A DNA stretch of 64,000 nucleotides from Glebionis coronaria (taxonomy: Eukaryota; Streptophyta; Magnoliopsida; Asterales; Asteraceae), in the NCBI GenBank assembly GCA_025667525.1, contig CM046877.1, forward strand, positions 34,244,255 through 34,308,254, read 5' to 3'. The notes under the pieces are model-generated. The model was not told where the DNA came from. It saw nothing but the letters and a program-made list of their open reading frames with translations, and did not search any database. How positions within the stretch are numbered: position 1 is the stretch's first letter; each line of letters opens with the position of its first letter. Positions 22,101 through 34,254 of the stretch are shown piece after piece. The translations under genes and the position numbers were made by a program.

Positions 22101-22597
22101 TTACGGGTATTCCTCGATTCTAGTTTTCTCGATTTACGTGCCCTCGGATCGTTTTACGAAAAACGTTTTTATAAATTATGAATCAACGGCACAAAACGAA
22201 TCTAGTAAAAATTGTCTCATCAAAAACGGAGTTCGAAAACGTAAATACGTAATCCTAAGGTTTCCGGTTTAGTCGTAAAGGACGTTAAAATAAAATCGTA
22301 AGTCCTAATCTCTTCTCGTAAATTTGTGAGTTTATGAACCAACACAAATTTAAAACTCCAAAATAATATTCACGGACAAATTTATTTTCTGAAATGTCAG
22401 AATGTCACCAAAGACGGTGTATGTAAACGTAAGCACGTAACGTTGAATCCTCCGGTTTAGACGTAGTCGACGCTACTTCAAGACGTAAATCCAAATTTCT
22501 TCCCAAAAATAAGTGAGTTCATATTGTAACATTAAAATAATATTTTCATATATATATTGAGAATAAAATATCAACCATAAATTGACGGATTGTCACA
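19174..22597 (-). repeat. Chromovirus LTR, 3.4 kb
   Basis: In plus orientation it runs from TGTAACACCCCC to GGATTGTCACA, so the ends are TGTNACA inverted repeats. The primer site lies next to the 19174 end. No genes inside; an AT-rich stretch spans 20440-21600. Confidence 0.8.
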
Positions 22598-22803
22598 TTG
22601 ATCCTCAAAAATAGGAGCACCATTCATCTAAGGCATATTAGAGAAGCTCATAGTATCGTTGTAGTAATAGGAATTATAATTCTGACAATGATCGGAAAAA
22701 AACTGTGCTTGAACAACCATACTTAGATGAAACAATAACACAAAAAGAAGCAATCTTTGCTTGTGTGACAATTAATGGGTAGGTTGAAAGGATCTTGTGG
22801 GGT
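22598..22803. other. Unassigned spacer
   Basis: Short flank between the chromovirus LTR and the minisatellite. I see no feature in it. Confidence 0.5.
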
Positions 22804-23704
22804 GATCCATTGAACATATAACGTGTAACCAATACATACCGACTCATCCATTGAACATCTATCGTGTAACCAATACAAACCGACTCATCCAATGAACATA
22901 TAACGTGTAACCAATACATACCGACCCATCCATTAAACATATAACGTGTAACCAATACATACCGACTCGTCCATTGAACATCTAACGTGTAACCAATAAA
23001 AACTGACTCGTCCATTGAACATATAATGTGTAACCAATACATACCGACTCATCCATTGAACATCTAACGTGTAACCAATGCAAAATGACTCATCCATTAA
23101 AAATCTAACGTGTAACCAATACATACCGACTCATCCATTGAACATCTAACGTGTAACCATTGCAAACCGACTCATCCATTAAAAATATAACGTGTAACCA
23201 ATACATACCGACTCATCCATTAAACATCTAACGTGTAACCAATACATACCTACTCGTGCATTGAACATCTAACATGTAACCAATACAAACCGACTCGTCC
23301 ATTGAACATATAACGTGTAACCAATACATACCGACTCATCCATTGAACATCTAACGTGTAACCAATGCAAACTGACTCATTCATTAAACATATAACGTGT
23401 AAACAATACATACCGACTCATCCATTGAACATCTAACGTGTAACCAATGCAAACCGACTCATCCATTAAACATATAACGTGTAACCAATACATACCGACT
23501 CATCCATTGAACATCTAACATGTAACCAATACATACCGAGTCATCCATTAAACATGTAACGTGTAACCAATACATACCGACTCGTCCATTGAACATATAA
23601 TGTGTAACCAATACATACCGACTCATCAATTGAACATCTAACGTGTAACCAATACATACAGACTAATCCATTGAACATCTAACGTGTAACCAATACATAC
23701 CGAC
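22804..23704. repeat. 41-bp minisatellite, about 22 copies
   Basis: The unit, for example ACGTGTAACCAATACATACC followed by GACTCATCCATTGAACATCT, repeats head to tail with a 41-base period. Variants alternate between ACATCTAACG and ACATATAACG and between CATACC and CAAACC. Units have no intervening spacers. The last unit runs straight into the ACATGTCG motif of the neighbouring CACTA element. Confidence 0.95.
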
Positions 23705-25149
23705 ATGTCGTCGGGGAAATTATTTCCGGGAAAACACTGGCGGCAAAATGTTAACTATTTTCCTCACTTTTTTAGCATAAAAGGAGAACCACACACACTT
23801 CTTATCATCACACCCACCAGCAGATCACACACACTTATCATCACAAACACATTGTTATTATGAAGATGTTGAAGCATGAAGTTTTTCCGTGTAGGTGTGG
23901 ACATGGAGATGTAGTTCTTCGATAATCGTGGCAACGTGATTCCCTTGGTAGACAGTACTAGGCTTGTCCACGTTCACAGGTGGAACCTCTAGTTTCATAT
24001 GGATGCGATTTTTTTATAGAAAGACGAACGAGTCATACTACTTGTCAATTCTCTTGGAGGTTCAACGAGCTTTTCTCTTCCAATCTCTTCTTTGAGACCT
24101 TCAACGAGCTTTTCTCCTCCAAGCTCTTCTTCAAGACCTTCAAGGACTCCAATTTCTTCTCTAATCTATTCAACGTGTGCAAACCGTGTGCACTTGAATA
24201 GAAAAATAAAGGTACTTGAGAGTACAGTAGAGTTGTACCGCCATGCCGATAGGCACACAGTGGATTCAGCTGCACTACTCAAGACCTTTACGATGACATG
24301 GGGAACATTAGTTTGAACTAGTTTGTGATGTGTTTTTTTTCGTGTTTATGAGTCTTATATCGTTGCAATAACCATGTTTAATTAAGCGCGTGTTTAAGTG
24401 TCCGTGACGAATAAAATTTTGTTTAGGCGTGTGTATCAGTAAATATCCCATGTGTTTACACAAAGGGTTTTATGCAATATTTGGAATAAATAAATATTTG
24501 TTTTACAAATGTCTCATTTTTTATTATACAAAAGTCACGAAAATAAAATGACATCGGATCGATAGTTAAAATAATAATTATATATGGAATAAATAATTAT
24601 ATACTTTTTTGTTAAATAATAATTATATCTTAAATAAGTAAAATACAAATAATAGTTTTATAATTTTTCATAATAAGCAAAAAAAAGAATTAATAATCTT
24701 TGACAGAAAGTTTCCCCGGGGACATGTCGCTGGGGAAACATCAGTGAATTGGCGGGTAAAAGCCCGCCACCATTTTCTGCTAAAGTTTTATGTTAATTAC
24801 GCCTGGTCGAATATTCTCTGGCGACATGTCGCAAGGGATAACTTTTTCAGGTTATTATCAAAGAAAGATTAAGGTTAATTACGCATGGTCGGCGATTCCC
24901 CGACGACATGTCGCCGGGGATAACTTGGAGGGAAAATATCCCGCTTTTTCTTTTGGCAGATCATTTTGGTCAAAGATGGACGATGATTCCCCGGCGACAT
25001 GTCGCTAGAGATACGGTGGTCAAACTTTGACCAAAAAGTATTTTTGATTTTTTGCCACATCAACAAAGTCGCCAGGGATTAGGTGTTTAACCCGGCGATA
25101 TTTCGTCGCGGGGAAACACCGATCGCCTGATCCCAACTTTCTTGTAGTG
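23705..25149. mobile_element. CACTA-2: CACTA element, left end missing
   Basis: Right end CTTTCTTGTAGTG (to 25149) is the inverse of the CACTACAAGAAAG tip of CACTA elements. Several copies of a palindrome centred on CGACATGTCG occur near the end (24713, 24822, 24896, 24988). The interior carries a broken GRF zinc-finger gene. No matching left tip was found; it was probably lost to the minisatellite or the chromovirus. The last 688 bases were duplicated and reappear at 44533-45221. Confidence 0.75.
23860..24317 (+). pseudogene. GRF-type zinc-finger gene remnant inside CACTA-2
   Basis: Starting at ATG 23860, the frame reads MKMLKHEVFPCRCGHGDVVLR, then continues past two in-frame stops through GRQY-ACPRSQ to YGCDFF. 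The spacing of CxC, GR(F/Y), C and GC(x)FF fits a GRF zinc finger. After a shift in a T-run the protein continues as KDERVILLVNSLGG, a Ser/Pro-rich repeat, and a conserved tail IKVLESTVELYRHADRHTVD-SAALL. Another stop (TAG where Trp is expected) and a frameshift at the very end also break it. A TATA-like GCATAAAAGG lies about 80 bases upstream. It may be a captured host gene or an accessory gene of this CACTA family. Confidence 0.6.
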
Positions 25150-26462
25150 GAACTTTATGCTCTCTTGTTATAGTATAAAACTTAGTCTTGTCGACTTTGT
25201 TATTAAATTTGAGTTTAAGTGATTGGATCATAAAGCTAATTTAACCATCTCTTGTTTGTGATGTTTATAACTTTACATATCTATTACTCATGATTAGATA
25301 AAACATATGTTTAAGAGCTGACTTGCTTTGCTTGTGTCTACAGTTTGAGCATTAGTTTAAGCCCATCGAATGTACTTAATCAAGTAATAAGAGTGTTGGG
25401 TATCCTCATGCCATGACTTCAAATAGGCTTATAAAAGCTTTTATAAGCTTCAAGCGTTCATAATAAGTACATCATAGATTTGACATATGCATGAAGGGCC
25501 TGCAATCCATTAAACATATTTATATATTGGATTAACAAGATTCATCTCAATATTAACACTGTAAAACAGCTTAATAATGTATGTAAGTTGGAGAACTTTC
25601 CTTGCTGTGTTTGTATCATTGTTTGTACAAAATACAAGGACCATAAATTTCCGTTCCTTTTATTTCCAAATAATGCAACATACATAGTGTGTAGTGAACT
25701 CAATCAATCTATCTCACCTGCACATCATGACCTCTAACATTGGGAACATACTATCCTTTTTTAACTCTTTCATATGACATCTCATGTCATGGGACCATAT
25801 ATCCCCATTATTAACCTTGTTTGAACATCTTTGACTCCATTTTAGCTATATATATTTTTTAATCATTATTGCATTTGCAGAACTTTATTGATGAGAAATG
25901 AAATGATGGGGTGATGAAAAAAGTTAAATCAAATGAGATACAATAACCCATGGCTTGCAAATGACTGAGTAGTAATTATTGATGAAATTAACCATCCTCA
26001 TCAGTAAGAAAAGGAAAAAAAAACACAAATGAAAGATAACATTAATACTTAGATTCGACAGTCGATCTGCTACACTTTCATTAATGAAATCCTTAAACCA
26101 AAATTTCCAGTTCCCTTCATAACATAGGTAAAATACTAGTAGTAAATAAAAACATTAAATTGTTGGAAACTCTTCTTCATTATTGATTGATTGTGTGACG
26201 ACTTCATACATGGACTAGAAACTCATTATGCTTCCAAATCTCCAGATATTCATCCAGTTGACACCGTCAACCCACCAATGTGCCATCATATCCATCTCGT
26301 GGCGATCCATATGCTAATCATGACGGGAGCAGCTCTTGCAGTATCATGTGATGTCGAGTTTAATGCCATAATCAGTACTCGATCCGTAATTATTATTTTC
26401 CAAGTTTGTCTGCTTTGTTAAAACATTTGATGATGGTTTAGCAAAGAGTGATCATGCTAGTC
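25150..26462. other. Unassigned single-unit sequence of the duplication
   Basis: No gene I can support. It includes the perfect 22-bp palindrome at 25427-25448 (GCTTATAAAAG and its inverse) and an open frame 26191-26421 whose counterpart at 46207 differs mostly by amino-acid changes. About 54 bases near 25690-25740 are absent from copy 2. Confidence 0.5.
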
Positions 26463-27236
26463 TGAAAGTTTATGGACTTTAAAATCGATAGTCGTGTGAT
26501 AGGATCGAAGTCGAGATCACGGGATTGCACACATTACGTGAAGAGTTAATTTATTTATTAAATATATTTATTATATTTATTAAATCAAACTGTAGCTAAC
26601 GATCGTTAAGTAATTAAAAGTTAAGTATTAAACGATCGTTATAGAATGTTAAAGAAGCTAAAAGAAGGTGTCGGAAAGTTCCGGAAACCCCCTTTTGAGC
26701 ATGTGTATATCCGGTTTTTAAAGAGAGGAGATAAGGAGGAAAAAGATTTTGGCTTTATCTTGTTTAAACCTTGGAAGATAAGTTTCCAAGGTGTATATAA
26801 ACAAACCTTAAGACCTCATAATTTTTCACTCCATATTCTTCTTTCTTTGCCTTATACCGCTGGCTATATACACCCTTTTAGGGTTCATCTTTGATTTTCT
26901 ATAAGCTATTTTAGATCTAGTCCTAGCCCCTCTCTAGGGTTGTTGGGTAGATCTTCCATAGACTTGGAAGGCTCGGTTTTGTTCGTGCTAGACTCACGGT
27001 TAGCTCATCGTATCACGTGTGTACAAGATCGTGGTGTGATCTTATTTTAGATTACATCCTGGTGGTGTTCGTGATCTATCTTTACCGGTGATCGTTCTGC
27101 TAGGATAAAGGTATGTAATCCTAGCCTTGATTAATTATAATTGTGTTATATAAAGATCTTGTTAATCTGCTTCCGCTGTATGCTCTTTGATCTATGTTAG
27201 GGTTTTTATAATTGTTATGATAATCATAAACCATCA
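26463..27236 (+). repeat. Copia 5' LTR (774 bp)
   Basis: TG...CA ends. Contains the promoter and a chance open frame (26646-26894) that recurs in the other LTR and does not resemble a known protein. Confidence 0.95.
26794..26800 (+). promoter_or_regulatory. Probable TATA box of the copia LTR
   Basis: TATATAA in AAGGTGTATATAAACAAACC, unchanged in the 3' LTR (33812-33818). Start of the genomic RNA is expected about 30 bases downstream. Confidence 0.6.
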
Positions 27237-27237
27237 G

Positions 27238-27251
27238 TGGCATCGAGAGCC
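27238..27251 (+). other. Copia primer binding site
   Basis: TGGCATCGAGAGCC one base after the LTR resembles TGGTATCAGAGCC (initiator Met) with a substitution and an extra base. Either a degenerate site or a variant used by this family. Confidence 0.6.
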
Positions 27252-28617
27252 GTTTTAACATGATTATAATTATCAAGATCTAAAGTTTTTTAACTAATAT
27301 TGATTTGTGTTAAAATTACATGTTGTTTTTTAGGTTTTATGAAGATTAGGGTTTTGTTTTTTTTATTGTTTTAAAAACGGCTTTGTCGATTTTTTATAAA
27401 AAAAAAAAAAAGTTTTTGTAAACCCTAAAATTACATGGTAATTAACTTTAGATGTATGCATGCATTAATTGTTATGTCATGTGTGGTTACGATCCGTAGT
27501 AGTTTTTTAATTGTTAAGAGAATATGGAAGATCCGTAATAAACATGCATGTTTTTTTACGGATCATATAATTTTGATTGCTATTTGCTTTATTTGATTCA
27601 AAGTTTTAAAATTAGGGAAGACTTTTTATGTTCATAAAAACCCTAGATTTGAGGTTCTTTAAATAAATTGTTTTGCATGTGGCTATTTGATTTAGTTTTT
27701 TTTTTGTACTACTTGTTTTCATGCGTTTTTTTAATTGTATGTTGTAAACAAGGGTAATTTTTTTTAAGAAAAATAATATGGACTAAATCTTATCAAAATT
27801 AATGAACTGTTTTGAGGTCTAAATTACATATGATTTGTGTTGATTAGAATTGCAATAGCAACTTAACGGCCTACTCAATTTTGACAAACTATAAAGTGGG
27901 TATAACGCACCGCTGGTCAAGTACCCGGTTAAGGAAGGAGGTGTTATGCTTCAGCGCTGACAAAATTCCTGGCTCACCTGTGCGTCAAAATTGGAATTAC
28001 CTACGGTTGTTATTGGTATAATTCTTTAAGGTTGTTTGGTTTAACCAATACCTCAACTTGCAAATATATGATGAACTTTTAGTCTCATCAAAAAGTTTAC
28101 TAAACGTTTTATTAAACTTATGCTATGGAGATGTATGCATGCTTCTCCATACATGATTTTGACACCAAAATCTATACCCTAAAATTTAAGTCATATGCCC
28201 TCTAATTGACGAACACTTGAAGTTACAATTGTCGTCATATAAGATATCGGACGATGTTGTAATGGAGAGAAAACTTCATGACTGAATAAGATTGCACATG
28301 AAAGTTTTACGTTCTTTAGATTAGTCGACTTAATTGAGTTACTCAGTGAGAACTGGAAACTTAAGGCATAAAGAAGGGATAAAACATGTTTACAATGCAA
28401 ATGTTTTTGGCAATGTAAATCCCTGACATATCTAGAAATTGCAATATGATTTGGCAATTATTGTTCGACAAGTTACTGTGTTGAATACATTTGTCACTAG
28501 CAGATCAACTGATGTGATAAATCTATGTCAATATGGATTCTAGTTTTTCAAGGAAAATACTATGGTTTCATTACCGGGGTAATTTTATTTTCTTGAATTT
28601 TATTATCGAAAATACTA
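27252..28617 (+). other. Copia leader region
   Basis: About 1.37 kb of AT-rich leader without a gene. It holds the leader module shared with element A (27884-27985). Confidence 0.7.
27884..27985 (+). other. Leader module shared with element A (candidate structured RNA)
   Basis: Starts ACAAACTATAAA-GTGGGTATAACGC and ends TGTGCGT, with the same 95-base distance between first and last block as in element A. ACGCAC (27905-27910) pairs with GTGCGT (27980-27985), and the adjoining CGCTG (27911-27915) pairs with CAGCG (27952-27956), giving a nested, interrupted hairpin. The corresponding stem in element A uses different bases. Role unknown. Confidence 0.7.
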
Positions 28618-31600
28618 ATGTTTGAACTTATTTCTGTAGAAATGGCTCAACCCAAAAATAATCTGACAATAAGCTCGCCGTTCAAAGCATTTTTTGAACG
28701 GCCTGAACTTACTGGCCCTAATTTCAATGATTGGTACCGCTCACTAAGAATTGTTCTGAGAGCAGCGGGTACCATCAATATCTTGGAAACTCCTTTTCCG
28801 GAGGATCTTGCTGAAGGAGCAACTGATGCGGAAAGGCTTCAACACGCTGCTAACGTTAAGAAGCACAATGAGGTGGCTGCTGTAATGTTAGGGAGAATGG
28901 ATCCATCACTTCAAAGGAAGTATGAGCTAGCTTCTCCTCAGCAAATGCTTGATGAACTCAAGGCTGTGTATGAAACGCCGCAAGCTGTAGAGATCTATGA
29001 TCTGGTTGATGCTCTACATAGTTGCAAGCAAGCTCCTGGAAAGTCCGTAAGTGACCATTATATGGAGATGAGGGGTTATATGGAACAACTCATCGCACTA
29101 GGACAACCCTTTGATAATAATATGGCTATTAACTTGATCAATAGGTCCCTTAATAAGGACTTCAATGATTTCGTTCGTAACTATAATATGCATTGCACGG
29201 GGAAGACAGTTAATGATTTGCATGCAATGCTCATTGACTTTGAAAAGGGTTTGAAAGATAAGGCACCCACTGCTACTCCTCAAGTACTTTATTTACAAAA
29301 GGGTAGAGTGTCGAAACCAAAACCGCAAGTGAATAAGAAGCAGAAAGGCAAAGGCAAGGTTGATAAGAGCAAGCAAGTTGCGACTACATCAAAACCAAAG
29401 CAAAACTTTGCTAAGAAATCTCTGAAAGATGAGACTTGTCACTACTGCAAGATGACTGGACACTGGAAGAGGAATTGCTCTCTCTATCTCCATGAAATGG
29501 CAGAACATAAGAAGAAGGCTGAGCAAGTTGCTGCAACACCATCTTCAGGTAACTTATTTATGATAGAGTTATTTAATCTTTCATATAAATCAAACTCTTG
29601 GGTATATGATACGGGATGTGGTATTAATATTTGTAATACCCTGCAGGGATTTGAGTTGAAGAGGAGACTTACCTATGGGGAACAATTTTTGCAAGTGGGC
29701 AATGGCGCACAAGTAGCAGTTGAAGCTATAGGAATATTTAAATTAGTTTTACCTTCGGGTTTAGTACTGTCTTTAAATAATTGTCATTATGCACCTACAA
29801 TTGTTAGGGGTGTTATTTCCTTTTCTAGTATGTTGGATCTTGGATTTACTCACACGATTGATAATAATAGAATTTCTGTTTTAAAAAATGGTTTATTCTA
29901 TTTTTATGCAATTTCTGTGAATGGTGTTTTTGAAATTAACATGCATGATAAAAATCCCAAGAGGAAAAATAATTATCTTTTTAGCATGAATAAGAAGAGT
30001 AAGTTAGACAAGAACTCTTCTTATCTTTGGCATTGTAGGCTTACCCACATTGAGAAGACTCGCATACAAAAGCTTCAACGTGATGGGCTTTTGGAAAGTA
30101 TCAATGATGAATCATTTGATAAATGTGAATCTTGTATCTCTGGAAAGATGACCAAGAAACCTTTTAATAGCAATATTGAAAGGGCTACTGAACTACTTGG
30201 TTTAATACACACGGATGTGTGTGGACCACTTAGACATGTGTCAAGGAAAGGTGCTAGCTACTTCTTGACGTTTACGGATGATTATAGCCGTTATGGGTAT
30301 GTTTATTTACTTAAACATAAACATGAGGTATTTGAAACATTCAAAACGTTTAAAGCCGAAGTAGAGTTACAACTAGGAAAGAAGATTAAAGCTCTTCGTT
30401 CTAATCGTGGTGGTGAATATTTAAGTCAAGAGTTTAAAGATTATTTAAGTAAGAATGGAATTGTTTAGAAACTTACTTCTCCATATACTCCACAACAAAA
30501 TGGTGTATCTGAAAGGAGAAATCGTACATTATTGGATATGGTACGATCTATGTTTAATCTTACAACTTTACCATTATCTTTTTGGGATTATGCTCTTGAA
30601 ACTGCTATTCGTATTCTGAATATGGTTCCCACAAAGAAGGTTGATAAGACACCATATGAACTATGGCATGGCAAGAAGCCATATTTGTCTTATTTGAAAG
30701 TTTGGGGTTGTGAGGCGTATGTGAAACATGACTCTGGAGATAAAATCCAACAACGCTCAGTAAAATGTATATTTGTAGGTTACCCTAAGGAAACTATGGG
30801 TTACTACTTTTATTATCCGGCTGAGAACAAGATAGTTGTGGCTCGGTATGGAGACTTCCTTGAAAATGATCTTGTAAATCAAGAATTCAGTGGGAGAAAT
30901 TATGATCTTGAAGAAATTCAAGAAGATACATTGCCTTCTGAAAATACTAGCGATGAAATTCCTATAGAACCAGAAAGTCTGAGTGTTCCACCGGAATTAA
31001 TTCCTCCACGTAGGTCTCAAAGGGCTATACGTGCGCCGGATAAACTATGTCTCTACATAGAGGATGATGAGGAGGAAGTAGGGGATCTTGGTGAACCTGC
31101 TAACTATCGATCCACAATGTCTGATCCAGAAAAGTCAAAATGGATAGTTGCGATGAATGAGGAAATGAAATCCATGGAAATCAATGATGTTTAGAGTCTT
31201 GTAGACGCATCTAAAAATGCTAAAGTAGTGACAAATAGGTGGATCTATAAGAAGAAAACTGACATGGATGGTGACGTACAATCCTATAAAGCACGTTTAG
31301 TGGCTAAAGGTTTTGCTCAAACTTTTGGCATAGACTACGAGGAGACATTCTCTCTCGTAGCAGACTTACGAGCTATTAGGATTCTCATAGCTATAGCAGC
31401 ATACTATGACTATGAGATATGGCAAATGGATGTTAAAACTGCCTTCTTGAACGGTCGCTTAGATGAAGACATCTATATGCAACAACCGGAAGGGTATGTT
31501 GATCCTAAATATCCAAAACGTGTGTGCAAACTTCAAAGGTCTATTTATGGTTTGAAGCAAGCATCACGTCAATGGAATAAGCGATTTTATGAAGAAATCA

Positions 31601-32682
31601 AAAGGTTTGGATTTATTCAAAATCGTGATGAGCCATGTGTATACCGCAAAGCTAGTGGGAGTAATGTAGTGTTCCTAATTCTATATGTCGATGACATATT
31701 GATCATGGGAAGTAACATTCCCAGACTTAAGGAAGTTAAGGATTATCTTGGTAAATGTTTTTCTATGAAAGACTTGGGAGATGCTGCATATATTCTGGGA
31801 ATTAAGATCTATCGAGATAGGAGTAGACGGTTAATTGGTCTTAGCCAATATGCTTATATTGATAAGATATTGAAGAAATATAACATGCATAACTCTAAGA
31901 AAGGTTTCTTACCGATGGAGGTTAAGCATGAGTTAAGTCATGAGAAAGATGCATCATCACCTGAAGAGGTGGCTTACATGAAGAAGGTGCCTTATGCTTC
32001 GGCTGTAGGATCTATTATGTATGGTGTAAGATGCACAAGGCCTGATGTGGCGTTTGCTCAGAACTTGGTCAGTAGATACCAACAGAATCCAGTAAAGTCC
32101 CACTGGACTGTTGTTAAGCATATTCTAAAGTATTTAAGAAGTATGAAAGATATGTTTTTGGTATTCGGGGGTAAACCAGACACAGAATTGAATGTAACAG
32201 GATTCTGTGATGCGTCCTGGCAATGTGATAAAGACGACACGAAGTCTCAGACGGGTTACGTGTTTGTCATCAATGGAGGAGCCGTTGACTGGAAGAGCAG
32301 TAAGCAGAAAATCATTGCTATGCATGCGACTCAATCTGAGTACATGGCCGCTTCAGAAGCTGCAATGGAAGCTGTTTGGATTAGGAAATTTATTGGAGAT
32401 CTTGGAGTGATGCCTTCAATTAAAGAACCTATTGATATATATTGCGACAACTCTGCGGCAATAATATTCGCCAATGACCCTGGAGTCATGAAGGGCGCCA
32501 GACACTTTAAACGTAGATATCACTACGTTCGAGAACAAGTGGAAGCTCGAGAAATAAAATTAATAAAAGTTCACACAGATGATAACGTAGCTGATCCTTT
32601 TACTAAGGCTTTGTCTAGGCCAAAGGTAGTTAAGCATGCCAAGGCAATTGGGCTGCAACTAGCTAGCGAATTCATGCAATAA
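28618..32682 (+). pseudogene. Ty1/copia gag-pol, one frame of 1,355 codons with two TAG stops
   Basis: The frame opens with ATG at 28618; the ninth codon, ATG 28642 (MAQPKNN), is the more family-like start. Domains in order: gag, CCHC knuckle CHYCKMTGHWKRNC (residues 274-287), protease YDTGCG (Asp about 331), integrase HHCC (His 472 and 477, Cys about 502 and 505) and acidic residues around 533, 555 and 600, RT with YVDD (about 1023-1026), then RNase H. Two in-frame TAG codons interrupt it at 30466-30468 (just before KLTSPYTPQQNG) and 31192-31194 (where Trp is usual in xNDVWxLV). Otherwise there are no frameshifts. This copy cannot make RT without readthrough. Confidence 0.93.
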
Positions 32683-33470
32683 ATCTGTTGATTAGTATTT
32701 GAATAAAGGATGTAAGACATTATTGAATTGATGAAATAAAGATTGGATTTCGTTTATTTTTCTGTTATTTGATTTTGTATCCTATTTTACATGTTTTAAT
32801 CCGTGAGCATTATGATGTTTCTAAATGTCCGTTGTCAATTAATAATATGGGAGTATTATTAAACTAAGACAAATCAAAATAGTGACAGAGTATACTTGAA
32901 AGTATATTGGTCAATTTTAGATGATATTTGATGGATCAAATATTGGACTTATCCCAACTATGTGATTTTACTTTATGGATCTTTGTCATTAAGTAAATCA
33001 TAAATAGTTATCCTTAGACCTGAGATGCCAGAAAACTGCATTGAATATAGTGCATTTCTGTAAGGTAACCTAACGCTAAACGTAACTGGTAGTCATAAGG
33101 GTTATTTTCAGAAGTGTTGCGAAGTTCATGTGTTTTGCTTGTAGTCAAAATGGGATTCGTTTCCTTCAAATTATTATTTGAAGTATAAATACAACTGGGC
33201 CCCTCGGGGGAATAGAAAGATGTTTGTGTGGCCACACCCAAATGTGTTTTGGTAATCTTGCTATATCCGTAAACGAGAAACAGAATAGTTAATGAAGGAA
33301 TGACTAAGATCCATATCCTTATTAACAATGTATTTGAAATGAGAGGATAATAATAATGATTATATATCATTAAAAGGTTTTGTCCAGGAAGCCTTACTCG
33401 AGTTGTACTAGTGACATTGTTAGTGTAACTAGACGCTAATCAATGTGATCACGACATTCGAATTTTGTCC
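32683..33470 (+). other. Copia 3' untranslated region
   Basis: AT-rich stretch between gag-pol and the purine tract. I see no gene. Confidence 0.6.
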
Positions 33471-33480
33471 AAGTGGGAGC
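33471..33480 (+). other. Copia polypurine tract
   Basis: AAGTGGGAGC directly before the 3' LTR. Confidence 0.75.
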
Positions 33481-34254
33481 TGAAAGTTTATGGACTTTAA
33501 AATCGATAGTCGTGTGATAGGATCGAACTCGAGATCACGGGATTGCACACATTACGTGAAGAGTTAATTTATTTATTAAATATATTTATTATATTTATTA
33601 AATCAAACTGTAGCTAACGATCGTTAAGTAATTAAAAGTTAAGTATTAAACGATCATTATAAAATGTTAAAGAAGCTAAAAGAAGGTGTCGGAAAGTTCC
33701 GGAAACCCCCTTTTGAGCATGTGTATATCCGGTTTTTAAAGAGAGGAGATAAGGAGGAAAAAGATTTTGGCTTTATCTTGTTTAAACCTTGGAAGATAAG
33801 TTTCCAAGGTGTATATAAACAAACCTTAAGGCCTCATAATTTTTCACTCCATATTCTTCTTTTTTTGCCTTATACCGCCGGCTATATACACCCTTTTAGG
33901 GTTCATCTTTGATTTTCTATAAGCTATTTTAGATCTAGTCCTAGCCCCTCTCTAAGGTTGTTGGGTAGATCTTCCATAGACTTGGAAGGCTCGGTTTTGT
34001 TCGTGCTAGACTCACGGTTAGCTCATCGTATCACGTGTGTACAAGATCGTGGTGTGATCTTATTTTAGATTACATCCTGGTGGTGTTCGTGATCTATCTT
34101 TACCGGTGATCGTTCTGCTAGGATAAAGGTATGTAATCCTAGCCTTGATTAATTATAATTGTGTTATATAAAGATCTTGTTAATCTGCTTCCGCCGTATG
34201 CTCTTTGATCTATGTTAGGGTTTTTATAATTGTTATGATAATCATAAACCATCA
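33481..34254 (+). repeat. Copia 3' LTR (774 bp)
   Basis: Same length as the 5' LTR and about 99% identical by eye; ends at AACCATCA before TAGTC. Confidence 0.95.

Larger units (their letters stand above)
16031..22597 (-). mobile_element. Decayed chromovirus-type Ty3/gypsy element, 5' part
   Basis: Minus-strand order from the right: a complete LTR (22597 to 19174), primer site (19170-19159), 3.1 kb of decayed interior, and an RT remnant at 16040-16292 where the element is cut. Between RT and primer site (16293-19158) I see only short frames with many stops and cannot assign gag or protease. LTR ends TGTGACAATCC and GGGTGTTACA are of the Tekay/Del kind. The other LTR is not in the window. Confidence 0.75.
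26463..34254 (+). mobile_element. Ty1/copia retrotransposon, nearly intact, with 5-bp target duplication
   Basis: Two 774-bp LTRs (26463-27236 and 33481-34254) start TGAAAGTTTATGG and end AACCATCA. Target duplication TAGTC flanks the element (26458-26462 and 34255-34259). The empty site GCTAGTCGAC survives in copy 2 near 46480, which confirms the ends to the base. The interior has a primer site, leader, one gag-pol frame with two stops, and a purine tract. I counted eight LTR differences, so it is young and post-dates the tandem duplication. Confidence 0.97.

Noticed and set aside
22674..23124. Repetitive proteins read from the minisatellite (MYWLH...)
   Set aside because: Open frames follow from the repeat unit having no stops; all three frames are open and no start context or homology supports a gene.
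22804..23704. CRISPR-like array
   Set aside because: Units abut directly with no unique spacers and the genome is eukaryotic; it is a minisatellite.
26191..26421. Conserved open frame in both duplication copies
   Set aside because: Three of the four coding differences from 46207-46434 that I noted change amino acids and the C-terminus differs in length; no recognisable domain.
26646..26894. 82-codon frame in the copia LTR
   Set aside because: It lies across the LTR promoter, recurs in the other LTR (33664-33912) by repeat identity, and resembles nothing known.
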